Made by a program: the position numbers and the translations under genes
Assembly: GCA_017432405.1 (NCBI GenBank)
Contig: JAFRJF010000223.1
Location: 1 to 19,811 of the forward strand
Direction of reading: 5' to 3'
Source: Clostridia bacterium
GTDB taxonomy: Bacteria > Bacillota_A > Clostridia > Christensenellales > Aristaeellaceae
DNA length: 19,811 nt
In this document: in pieces, positions 13,364 to 19,811 of the stretch
How the letters are laid out: each line of letters starts with the position of its first letter
Position numbering within the stretch: the stretch's first letter is position 1
The notes under the pieces: model-generated
Database searches by the model: none
What the model was told of the DNA's origin: nothing
What the model saw: the letters and a program-made list of their open reading frames with translations, nothing else

Positions 13364-15133
13364 CAGCCCCACACAGGCGTAATACACCGCCCCGACAGCC
13401 TGGGCGAACTGGGCCACCGTGTAGTCGGGCTGTGCGGCCAGCTGCTTCATCAGGCCGGTGTTGGCCAGGCCCTCGTCCGCGACCGCCAGTTCGATGTCCG
13501 GCACGATGCGTTTTGCGCCCTCGCACATCAGCTCGAAGCAGGTCGGGGTCTTGACGAGCCTGCCGAACAGCGTGCGCTGCTTGCAGGCGGGCCGCAGCAG
13601 GTATTCCGTCTCCCGCCAGGTCACGGCCAGGTATTCGCCGATCTCCCGGAAGATCTCGGCGCATTGGGAATCCCGGCGCTCCGCCTCGCGCATGAAGTAT
13701 TCCAGGCAGGGCTTGCGCATGTCCCTCGGCGCGGTGGGCACGAACAGGCGCTCGCCGTCCTTCACAAGCAATCCCCGCTCAAGCGCCTCCCGATACACCC
13801 CGGGGTCAGCCCCGGGCAGGACCTTCGCCGCCAGCCGAAACACGCCGGACTGGCTGGTGTACTTCTGCGGCGTACCGGGCAAGCCCGTGTTGACGTTGTT
13901 GATGCTCCGCACGTCCCGGGCGGTGAAGCGGCGCTGATCGAAGCTGCCCAGGTCGATGATGAAGCTGTAGACCTCCAGCGGGATCTCGGGAATCGAGCCG
14001 TCCGGCAGTATCCAGCCGGTGCCCAGGTCGGTGCCCAGGGTGTGAGCGAAGAAGCCGTCCGACAGGTCCGCGCCCGCGGCGGCCTGCTCCACGGCGGTGG
14101 TGAACGCGGCCATGGGGCCGTCGTTGATGTTCATCACCGCGCCCTCCGGCGTCGCAAAGGCCTTCAGCACGTCGCACAGATTCGTGATCTTCGCAAACTG
14201 CGCTTCATAGTCCATGGCCCTGTTCATGCGCATGCCGTTGGTCTTGGGGGTCTCGCCGCCGATGATCCGGTTACGGATCACCACGTCCGGGAAGCACAGG
14301 CCGATGCCGTCGAAGCCGCGCAACCTGTCGCCCAACAGCGCCTCCATTTCAGTGACGGCGGACGCCATTTCCCCGTCGGTGGCGGCTCTGTCAAAGACCC
14401 GCGCGGGCACCCGTTCCCCCATCCCAGAAGCTTCCATGCATACAGCGGCGCGCATCAGGCGGGTCAGCAGGCACAGCGGCTCGATCAGCTGCTCCGCCAG
14501 GGCGCAGGCGGCGGGATTCCAGTCGTACTCCTTGAACGCGACCAGCCTGCCGTCGAGGGCAGCCACCAGCTTGACGTCGGTGCCGCCGATATCCATGCCC
14601 ATCAGCATGCCGCGCTTCGCCCTTTCCGGCAAGGCAGCGAAGACGGGGGTGCCGGCAGGGGCGGGGCGATCATCGGGCGCTTCCGGCTCATCCGCGATAT
14701 CGGACAGCCGGAACGCGAACCGCGCCTCCGGGCCGCACAGCGCCGCCAGCGTGCGCTGGTTTACGTTCAGGCACTTGCCGTAGCCGTTGCGTTCGGCGAG
14801 GGGCAAGCTGACCTGGAAGGTATCGTCCAGCCCCTTCGCCCAGGCGACGAGGGGGACGTCCTTCAAATCGATGTAGACGTCGATCCGCTTCGCGCCGAGC
14901 GCGGAGAGCGCATTGCAGAGCATGGCGTTCAGGAAGGCCGCCACGAAGGCCGATTCCTCCGCGCTGCCGCAATGGGGCACCTTCAACGCGAAGCGGCGGA
15001 CGCTGTCGTCGTACAGCGTCACATGGAAGTGAAACGGGCGCGTACCCTCCCTCTGGAAGGCGTCCCTGACGTCGCTGATATAGACGGGCCGGTCCGACCG
15101 CGCGGCCTCCACGAACTGCGTGAGCGCAGACAT
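13358..15133 (-). CDS. Divergent ROK-like (ASKHA) kinase with unrecognised N-terminal domain
   Basis: A 591-residue protein. Residues about 1-165 form an unrecognised alpha/beta domain, joined by a Pro/Asp-rich linker (about 148-168) to an ASKHA kinase fold. Kinase motifs: GMDIGGTDVKL (180-189, phosphate-1), GIGLCFPDVV (about 277-286), NINDGPMAAF (335-344, with D338 in the catalytic-base position) and HTLGTDLGTGWILPDG (364-379, phosphate-2). The ROK zinc motif (CGxxGCxE) and GHxx histidine are not found, so it is an outlier and its substrate, probably a sugar, is unknown. Length is nearly twice that of ordinary ROK kinases. The ATG at 15133 has GGAG seven bases upstream. Its 3' end overlaps the convergent macrodomain gene by six bases. 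It ends in TAG. Confidence 0.75.
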   Translation of the reverse strand: MSALTQFVEAARSDRPVYISDVRDAFQREGTRPFHFHVTLYDDSVRRFALKVPHCGSAEESAFVAAFLNAMLCNALSALGAKRIDVYIDLKDVPLVAWAKGLDDTFQVSLPLAERNGYGKCLNVNQRTLAALCGPEARFAFRLSDIADEPEAPDDRPAPAGTPVFAALPERAKRGMLMGMDIGGTDVKLVAALDGRLVAFKEYDWNPAACALAEQLIEPLCLLTRLMRAAVCMEASGMGERVPARVFDRAATDGEMASAVTEMEALLGDRLRGFDGIGLCFPDVVIRNRIIGGETPKTNGMRMNRAMDYEAQFAKITNLCDVLKAFATPEGAVMNINDGPMAAFTTAVEQAAAGADLSDGFFAHTLGTDLGTGWILPDGSIPEIPLEVYSFIIDLGSFDQRRFTARDVRSINNVNTGLPGTPQKYTSQSGVFRLAAKVLPGADPGVYREALERGLLVKDGERLFVPTAPRDMRKPCLEYFMREAERRDSQCAEIFREIGEYLAVTWRETEYLLRPACKQRTLFGRLVKTPTCFELMCEGAKRIVPDIELAVADEGLANTGLMKQLAAQPDYTVAQFAQAVGAVYYACVGLL

Positions 15134-15200
15134 AATATCTCTCCCCCCTGGATCGGCTGCTTTCCTGCAGGCCGCTCATACTGTTGTTACTGTCAAGGCA

Positions 15201-15229
15201 ATATTATCATAAAGGTGTCCATAAGGCAA
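15201..15229 (-). promoter_or_regulatory. Sigma-A promoter of the ROK-like kinase
   Basis: Minus strand TTGCCT (15229-15224), 17-base spacer, TAATAT (15206-15201). The leader is about 60 bases. Confidence 0.65.
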
Positions 15230-15271
15230 GAACCGCGTGAAATAACTGTGGCAATCCTGCCTGATGTGTGC

Positions 15272-15277
15272 TATAAT
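15272..15277 (+). promoter_or_regulatory. Extended -10 promoter for the cytidylate-kinase-like gene and glnN
   Basis: TGC-TATAAT (15269-15277) is a consensus extended -10 element. The hexamer 17 bases upstream (TGGCAA) is a poor -35, which extended -10 promoters tolerate. It is divergent from the ROK-like promoter. Confidence 0.6.
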
Positions 15278-15331
15278 GGCAGGAGGAATATCGTCGCCCC
15301 TATGAGCACGGCGACCGTCAGGAGGAATAAT

Positions 15332-15928
15332 ATGAGCGGCATCATCACCATCAGCAGGGAATACGGCGCGGGCGGACATTCCATCGCCAAGCGCGTGGCG
15401 GCGGAGCTGGGCATCGAGATCTACGACCGCGACATCATCCGCGACACCGTCAAGGACAGCGGCCTGGACACCAGCGTCATCGAGCACGAGGAGGAGGAGA
15501 TCTCCAGGATGGACGCCTTCCTGCGGGCGATCACTCCCGCGGCCTATGTGGACCGGCGGGAGGCCATCCACGAGATCGAGCGGCGCGTCATACTGATGCT
15601 GGCGGCCAAGGGCCCCTGCATCATACTGGGCCGCTGCGCCGACGCCATACTGGACAAAGCCAACGTGGACTGCCTGAACGTGTTCATCTACGCCGACGAC
15701 CTGCACCGCGCGGCGCGCGTCAGCGAGCTCATCGGCAGCAACAACCCGTCGGACATCCAGAAGGCCATGAAGAAGACCGACGCCGCCCGCCGCAGCTACT
15801 ACCAGCAGTTCGCGGGCCGTCACTGGGGCGATTACCACAATTACAACCTGATGCTGGACAGCGGCCTGCTGGGCTACGACACCTGCGTAAAGCTGATCTG
15901 CGAGGCCGCAAGGGCGGTGAAGGAGTGA
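15332..15928 (+). CDS. Cytidylate-kinase-like protein (Cytidylate_kin2 family)
   Basis: A 198-residue protein of the cytidylate-kinase-like family, nucleotide-kinase relatives frequent in Firmicutes whose substrate is not established. It begins [35 protein letters not shown], the family form in which the P-loop is GAGGHSIAK. Later [10 protein letters not shown] and [16 protein letters not shown] match the strand and lid regions of the fold, and [13 protein letters not shown] holds the lid-type arginine. The ATG at 15332 has AGGAGG six bases upstream. An in-frame ATG ten codons earlier (15302) has a second AGGAGG, 15 bases away, and is less likely. The stop overlaps the TGATG region at the head of glnN. 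Confidence 0.85.
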   Translation: MSGIITISREYGAGGHSIAKRVAAELGIEIYDRDIIRDTVKDSGLDTSVIEHEEEEISRMDAFLRAITPAAYVDRREAIHEIERRVILMLAAKGPCIILGRCADAILDKANVDCLNVFIYADDLHRAARVSELIGSNNPSDIQKAMKKTDAARRSYYQQFAGRHWGDYHNYNLMLDSGLLGYDTCVKLICEAARAVKE

Positions 15929-15933
15929 TGCCC

Positions 15934-18021
15934 ATGAAGGATGTCTCAAACCGCTTTGCCGCGAAGGTGTTCAACCTGACCACCATGCGCCAGCGGCTGC
16001 CAAAGGACACCTATAAGGAGATGCTGCGCTGCATCGCAGACGGAAAGCGCCTGGACATCGCGGTAGCGAACATCGTCGCCAACGCCATGAAGGACTGGGC
16101 CATCGAACAGGGCGCGACCCACTTCACCCACTGGTTCCAGCCGATGACCGGCATCACCGCTGAGAAGCACGACAGCTTCATTTCCCCTGACGGCGTTGGC
16201 GGCGTCATCATGGAGTTCTCCGGCAAGGAGCTGGTGCGGGGCGAATCCGACGCCTCGTCGTTTCCCTCCGGTGGCCTGCGCTCCACCTTCGAGGCCCGGG
16301 GCTACACCGCCTGGGACCCGACCTCCTTCGCCTTCATCAAGGATACCGTGCTGTACATCCCCACCGCCTTTTGCAGCTTCGGCGGCGAGGCGCTGGACAT
16401 GAAGACGCCGCTGCTGCGCAGCATGGAGGCCATCAACCGCCAGGTCAGCCGGGTGCTGAAGCTGTTTGGCCACGAGAACGTGACGCCCATCACCACCGTC
16501 GGCGCGGAGCAGGAGTACTTCCTGGTGGACCAGGGCATGGTGGACGCCCGGGAGGACCTGATGCTCACCGGCCGCACGCTGCTGGGCGCGAAGCCCCCCA
16601 AGGGGCAGGAGCTGGACGACCACTACTTCGGCGTCATCAAGCCCCGGGTGCAGGCCTTCATGCAGGAGTTGAACGACGAGCTGTGGCAGCTGGGCATCCT
16701 GGCCAAGACCGAGCACAACGAAGTAGCCCCGGCCCAGCACGAGCTGGCGCCCATATTCACCACCACCAACATCTCCGTGGACCACAACCAGCTGACCATG
16801 GAGCTGATGCGCAAGGTAGCCCACCGCCACGGCATGGTCTGCCTGCTGCACGAGAAGCCCTTCAACTGCGTCAACGGCTCCGGCAAGCACAACAACTGGT
16901 CCATCTCCACCAGCGAGGGAGTCAACCTGTTGGATCCCGGCGCAACGCCCTTTGAAAACGCCCAGTTCCTGCTGTTCCTGTGTGCAGTGATCCAGGCTGT
17001 GGACGACTACCAGGACCTGCTGCGCATCTCGGTGGCCACCGCCGGCAACGACCACCGTTTGGGCGCCAACGAGGCTCCGCCTGCGGTGATCAGCATGTTC
17101 CTGGGCGACGAGCTGACCGAGGTGCTGGAGGCCATCGAACACGACGCGCCCTACGGCGGCCACGACAAGGAGCAGCTGAAGATCGGCGTGGACGTGCTGC
17201 CCCGGATCCCCAGGGATTCCACCGACCGCAACCGCACCTCCCCCTTCGCCTTCACCGGCAACAAGTTCGAGTTCCGCAGCCCCGGCTCCAGCCAGTCCAT
17301 CGCCAAGCCCAACATCGTCATCAACACCGCCGTGGCCGAGAGTCTGCGGCAGTTCGCCGACGCGCTGGAGGGAGCGGAGGACTTCACCCAGGCGCTGCAC
17401 GACCTGATCCGGGACACCGTCAAGGCCCACAAGCGGATACTGTTCAACGGCAACGGCTACGACAACCACTGGCCCGAGGAGGCCCAGCGCCGGGGCCTGA
17501 TGAACCTGCGCACCACCCCGGAGGCCCTTGCCCACCTGCTGGACGAGAAGAACGTGGCCCTGTTCGAGCGCCACGGCGTGTTCAGCGCCGCCGAGCTGCG
17601 CTCCCGCTATGAGATACTGCTGCAGAACTACGTGAAGGTGATCCACATCGAGGCCGAGACCATGATGGACATGGTCAGCCGCAACATATTGCCCGCGGTC
17701 TCAGCGTTCTCCGCGAAGCTTTGCGACAATGCGAAGATCAAGGCCGAGGTCGCCGGCGTGGCCTGCGGCTATGAAAAGGCCCGCTGCCGGGAAATCTCCC
17801 GCCACACCGACACGATCTACGCCATCTACAGCACCCTTGGCGAGGCCATGCACCACGCCGATTCCGCCGAGGACACGCTGGAGCGGGCCATGCGGTACAA
17901 GGACGACGTCATCGGCGCGATGAACGCCCTGCGGGAGGCCTGCGACGCCTGCGAGGCCATGATCCCCAACGAGCAATGGCCGTATCCGAGCTATACCGAA
18001 ATACTGTTCAGTGTGAAATAG
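15934..18021 (+). CDS. glnN: Glutamine synthetase type III
   Basis: GSIII makes glutamine from glutamate, ammonia and ATP and is the large, dodecameric form found in Bacteroidetes, cyanobacteria and Clostridia. The 695-residue product is full length. Motifs: the N-terminal [21 protein letters not shown], the GSIII-specific [21 protein letters not shown], the active-site [10 protein letters not shown] (190-199), [15 protein letters not shown] (261-275), [10 protein letters not shown] (314-323), and [17 protein letters not shown] for ATP and glutamate. The ATG at 15934 has AAGGAG eight bases upstream; the ATG at 15928 overlaps the previous stop but sits only two bases from the Shine-Dalgarno. 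Whichever start is used, it is tightly coupled to the cytidylate-kinase-like gene. It ends in TAG. Confidence 0.95.
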   Translation: MKDVSNRFAAKVFNLTTMRQRLPKDTYKEMLRCIADGKRLDIAVANIVANAMKDWAIEQGATHFTHWFQPMTGITAEKHDSFISPDGVGGVIMEFSGKELVRGESDASSFPSGGLRSTFEARGYTAWDPTSFAFIKDTVLYIPTAFCSFGGEALDMKTPLLRSMEAINRQVSRVLKLFGHENVTPITTVGAEQEYFLVDQGMVDAREDLMLTGRTLLGAKPPKGQELDDHYFGVIKPRVQAFMQELNDELWQLGILAKTEHNEVAPAQHELAPIFTTTNISVDHNQLTMELMRKVAHRHGMVCLLHEKPFNCVNGSGKHNNWSISTSEGVNLLDPGATPFENAQFLLFLCAVIQAVDDYQDLLRISVATAGNDHRLGANEAPPAVISMFLGDELTEVLEAIEHDAPYGGHDKEQLKIGVDVLPRIPRDSTDRNRTSPFAFTGNKFEFRSPGSSQSIAKPNIVINTAVAESLRQFADALEGAEDFTQALHDLIRDTVKAHKRILFNGNGYDNHWPEEAQRRGLMNLRTTPEALAHLLDEKNVALFERHGVFSAAELRSRYEILLQNYVKVIHIEAETMMDMVSRNILPAVSAFSAKLCDNAKIKAEVAGVACGYEKARCREISRHTDTIYAIYSTLGEAMHHADSAEDTLERAMRYKDDVIGAMNALREACDACEAMIPNEQWPYPSYTEILFSVK

Positions 18022-18076
18022 GTCCTTGTTGCACCATGTAACGGCGGTGTCTACACCTCCACGGTTCCTCTGACAG

Positions 18077-18147
18077 TTACAGCTCAGCGTCCCACTCCCT
18101 CGGTCTGGCCGAAGGCCAGACTGAGGAGGTGGGACGCTGAGCTGTAA
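18077..18147. repeat. 71-base near-perfect palindrome, MITE-like
   Basis: Two 34-base arms surround a GAA loop centred on 18112. The outer 19 bases (TTACAGCTCAGCGTCCCAC and its complement) pair perfectly, the inner 15 with three mismatches. No T-run follows on either strand, so it is not a standard terminator, although it lies between convergent genes. A further TGACAGT (18071-18077) and ACTGTCA (18168-18174) flank it. The core (CTCC, AGTCTGGCC, GGCCAGAC, GAGG) resembles palindromic repeats I recall being scattered in gut Clostridia genomes. The rest of the 18022-18186 gap has only a small GGTGT/ACACC hairpin. Confidence 0.75.
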
Positions 18148-18186
18148 AGGGTAAGCCCTGGTTCGATACTGTCAACGAAATGTGTT

Positions 18187-19740
18187 TTACGGGTTCAGTA
18201 AGCTTTCATCCGAATCGGCGTAAAGACCACAGCCGGTAACCTGAAGCCCCAGTTTGCGAGTATCATCGCTGATCCCCAGCGACACGGGGCTCACAACGTT
18301 CGGCAGCTTTAACACGATATTGTAGATGCCGTCCGGGGCATACTCCTTCGGGATGTTGAACCGGATCGACGACGCCCCGCTGGCAATCGCGTCATAGACG
18401 GGATGGTTGTTGACATAGGCCAGCACCCGCTGGTCACCGTTGAACGTGTCGGAATAGTCCATCCTGAACAGCACGTTTTCCCGGGGTTCTTCCAGCGCAA
18501 AGCCCATGGTCACGTTCTGTCCCGAAGTCCACCGGTACTCCCCATCGTTGGTGCTCAGGCCTCGGATCTTGATACTTTCCGTCTTGTCTCTGTATCCGCA
18601 CAGCGGCATCCATTCGTCCAGCACGACGGGATACGGGTCGGTCTCCACAGTCTTGAGGATGTACTTCGTTCCTCTGGCTTTATCCATGATCATGAAGGTA
18701 CGCCACGTGGGACTGTTATCCCATGGATAAACTTGCTTCCATTTGCTCTGATCCGCCAAATGCTCGCGCAGCGCAGGCGCCTTGTCCTTCGGTTGATTGA
18801 ACATGTTGTAGCCGTACTTTGGAAGGGGGTTTTTAACGATGCCGTCCACAAGGCTCGAGCGCAGGTTGGCAAAGGTAAGGGGCCGGGAGTTACGAACGAG
18901 CGTACCCGAGTCATGCTTCCGCTTGATCAACACCGCGGGGTTCTGTCCCAGCTCCAGGTCGCCGTTGGTGCCCGCGATGATGATGGTGCTGTTGTCGTAG
19001 ACTCCCTTTGCCTTCATCTCCTCGATGTATTCGCCGATCATCCGGAACACGCCCGTGACCTGCTGTTCCAGAGAAGTATCCTCTTCGTTGACTTCCTTGC
19101 ATTTCTCGTTCATGTGATAGGGCGCGACCGCTCCACTTAGGTGATAAATCACGAAGGTCTTCCCTTCTTCCACCAAGGTAAGTCCTTCGTTGACGTAATC
19201 CTTGTAGAAGGAAGGGTCCCAGACACCGTACTTCCGAACGTCTGGCGTGGCCATTTCCGTATTGTTTGCGATGTCGTTGCCCGAAATCCAAAATGCGTGT
19301 TTTGCTTGATAGGGCATCGCATAGTAGGCCGTCAGTCGGAACATGTTTCCCAACGAAGTACCGAAGGATTTCTGCCGGAAGGCAATGTCCGTTCGTACAT
19401 TGTCGATCTGTTCCACGTCCATGCCCTTAAGGAGGTCTGGCATGCTGTAAAACCGAACGCTGTAGCCGTTCTCTATCAGGTCGCTGAACAGAGAGGATTG
19501 GGCATAGGCCTCCTCGTAATACCGCTCCAGATCCTTGTTATATTTTTCCCAGTTGTATTCTGTATCGTGTTCCGGATTCACGTCGAACCGCACGCCCGTA
19601 AGCAGCGCGGGAACGCTGACTGTATAATTCCAGGCACCGCTGACCACGTTGTCAAAATAGGTAAAATCGTTCAGCAGCGTGTTGGAGCGGCTCTCCTCCA
19701 GGCCAGATTTTCCCTTCTCCTTCTCCTTCGCCTTTACCAT
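18187..19740 (-). CDS. LtaS/sulfatase-fold protein lacking its N-terminus, degenerate active site
   Basis: A 517-codon frame with the alkaline-phosphatase/sulfatase fold of LtaS-like phosphoglycerol transferases. T40 in NYTVSVPALLTG sits at the nucleophile position. The loop normally HxxGxHxPY reads HLSGAVAPY (V205 for His), and the strand normally ending DHG reads IIIAGTNG (T258, N259 for Asp, His), so key metal ligands are missing. Residues about 390-510 form a beta-sandwich often appended to such enzymes (PNVVSPVSLGISDDTRKLGL). The frame lacks the first strand and its Asp, starts in a charged linker, and has GGAG directly against the ATG, a poor ribosome binding site. Upstream, in the same frame, coding sequence ends in TAG at 19752-19750. 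Two 60-base lines counted gave 50% and 57% GC, against 65% for one line in glnN. Probably a decaying gene. Confidence 0.65.
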   Translation of the reverse strand: MVKAKEKEKGKSGLEESRSNTLLNDFTYFDNVVSGAWNYTVSVPALLTGVRFDVNPEHDTEYNWEKYNKDLERYYEEAYAQSSLFSDLIENGYSVRFYSMPDLLKGMDVEQIDNVRTDIAFRQKSFGTSLGNMFRLTAYYAMPYQAKHAFWISGNDIANNTEMATPDVRKYGVWDPSFYKDYVNEGLTLVEEGKTFVIYHLSGAVAPYHMNEKCKEVNEEDTSLEQQVTGVFRMIGEYIEEMKAKGVYDNSTIIIAGTNGDLELGQNPAVLIKRKHDSGTLVRNSRPLTFANLRSSLVDGIVKNPLPKYGYNMFNQPKDKAPALREHLADQSKWKQVYPWDNSPTWRTFMIMDKARGTKYILKTVETDPYPVVLDEWMPLCGYRDKTESIKIRGLSTNDGEYRWTSGQNVTMGFALEEPRENVLFRMDYSDTFNGDQRVLAYVNNHPVYDAIASGASSIRFNIPKEYAPDGIYNIVLKLPNVVSPVSLGISDDTRKLGLQVTGCGLYADSDESLLNP

Positions 19741-19749
19741 CTCCGTCTT

Positions 19750-19811
19750 CTACTTAGCCTTCGGAAGGATGTCCTCGGCCAGCAGATAGTCCTCTGCATA
19801 CATTGCATCCA
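19750..19811 (-). pseudogene. In-frame upstream fragment ending in amber, likely N-terminal part of the sulfatase-fold gene
   Basis: Minus-strand codons from the right edge read DAMYAEDYLLAEDILPKAK followed by TAG (19752-19750). Three codons later, in the same frame, comes the ATG of the sulfatase-fold gene. The Asp of DAMYAEDYL is where LtaS-like proteins carry the first metal-binding Asp (VxxDTF... pattern), and the sequence after the stop continues with LNDFTYFDN, which normally follows within the same domain. I infer one gene split by a nonsense change; the alternative is an unrelated upstream gene ending here. Confidence 0.5.

Noticed and set aside
15191..15196. TTGACA on the minus strand as the -35 of the ROK-like gene
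   Set aside because: No acceptable -10 lies 16-18 bases downstream; TTGCCT/TAATAT just upstream has a correct 17-base spacer.
13664..15331. A long N-terminal extension of the cytidylate-kinase-like frame (754 codons in total)
   Set aside because: Only the last 198 codons match the family; the rest is antisense to the ROK-like gene, and the start at 15332 has an excellent ribosome binding site and a promoter just upstream.
15946..17646. A 566-codon minus-strand frame opposite glnN
   Set aside because: Shadow frame of an intact glutamine synthetase III; Val/Gly/Gln-rich with no recognisable motif.
19750..19752. Amber read as pyrrolysine or by a suppressor
   Set aside because: TAG is used as the ordinary stop of glnN, the ROK-like gene and the YkvI-type gene in this window, and LtaS-like enzymes do not use pyrrolysine; a nonsense change is simpler.

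Overview
The window looks like chromosomal DNA of a GC-rich Clostridia-type Firmicute, possibly a gut lineage of the Christensenellales or Oscillospirales kind; the exact taxon is inference. Reasons: the rimP-nusA-rnpM-ylxQ-infB operon, a type III glutamine synthetase, MurA, an FmdB-type zinc ribbon, a YkvI-type transporter, strong GGAGG ribosome binding sites, and many sigma-A promoters with 17-base spacers. No rRNA, tRNA, CRISPR array, transposase or phage gene was seen.

Left part (1-4640, all minus strand): the translation/transcription-factor operon rimP-nusA-rnpM-ylxQ-infB (infB runs off the left edge), driven by a near-consensus promoter with a roughly 160-base leader. The leader has an attenuator-like hairpin, and a perfect 12-base inverted repeat brackets the -10 box. 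Upstream lie murA and a small zinc-ribbon gene under their own promoter.

Middle-left (4641-8406): a YkvI-type membrane protein, a translationally coupled pair (small P-loop NTPase and single-span membrane protein), a divergent zinc-ribbon membrane protein, a GNAT acetyltransferase, and rpiB converging on a bidirectional terminator.

Middle (8457-13363): a cation diffusion facilitator gene whose leader carries a recognisable NiCo (czcD-type) riboswitch with a mutually exclusive terminator. Divergent from it is a plus-strand cluster: GH42 beta-galactosidase, HAD phosphatase and zinc-type macrodomain ADP-ribose hydrolase. Two back-to-back palindromes lie in the GH42 promoter.

Right part (13358-19811): a large divergent ROK-like kinase with an unrecognised N-terminal domain; a cytidylate-kinase-like protein translationally coupled to glutamine synthetase III; a 71-base near-perfect palindrome; and a lower-GC LtaS/sulfatase-fold gene. 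That last gene is separated from its in-frame upstream part by an amber codon and has lost expected metal-ligand residues, so it is probably a decaying gene or pseudoenzyme. The best leads are the NiCo riboswitch, the degenerate sulfatase-like gene, the architecture of the rimP-nusA promoter and leader, the macrodomain in a glycosidase cluster, and the ROK-like kinase.
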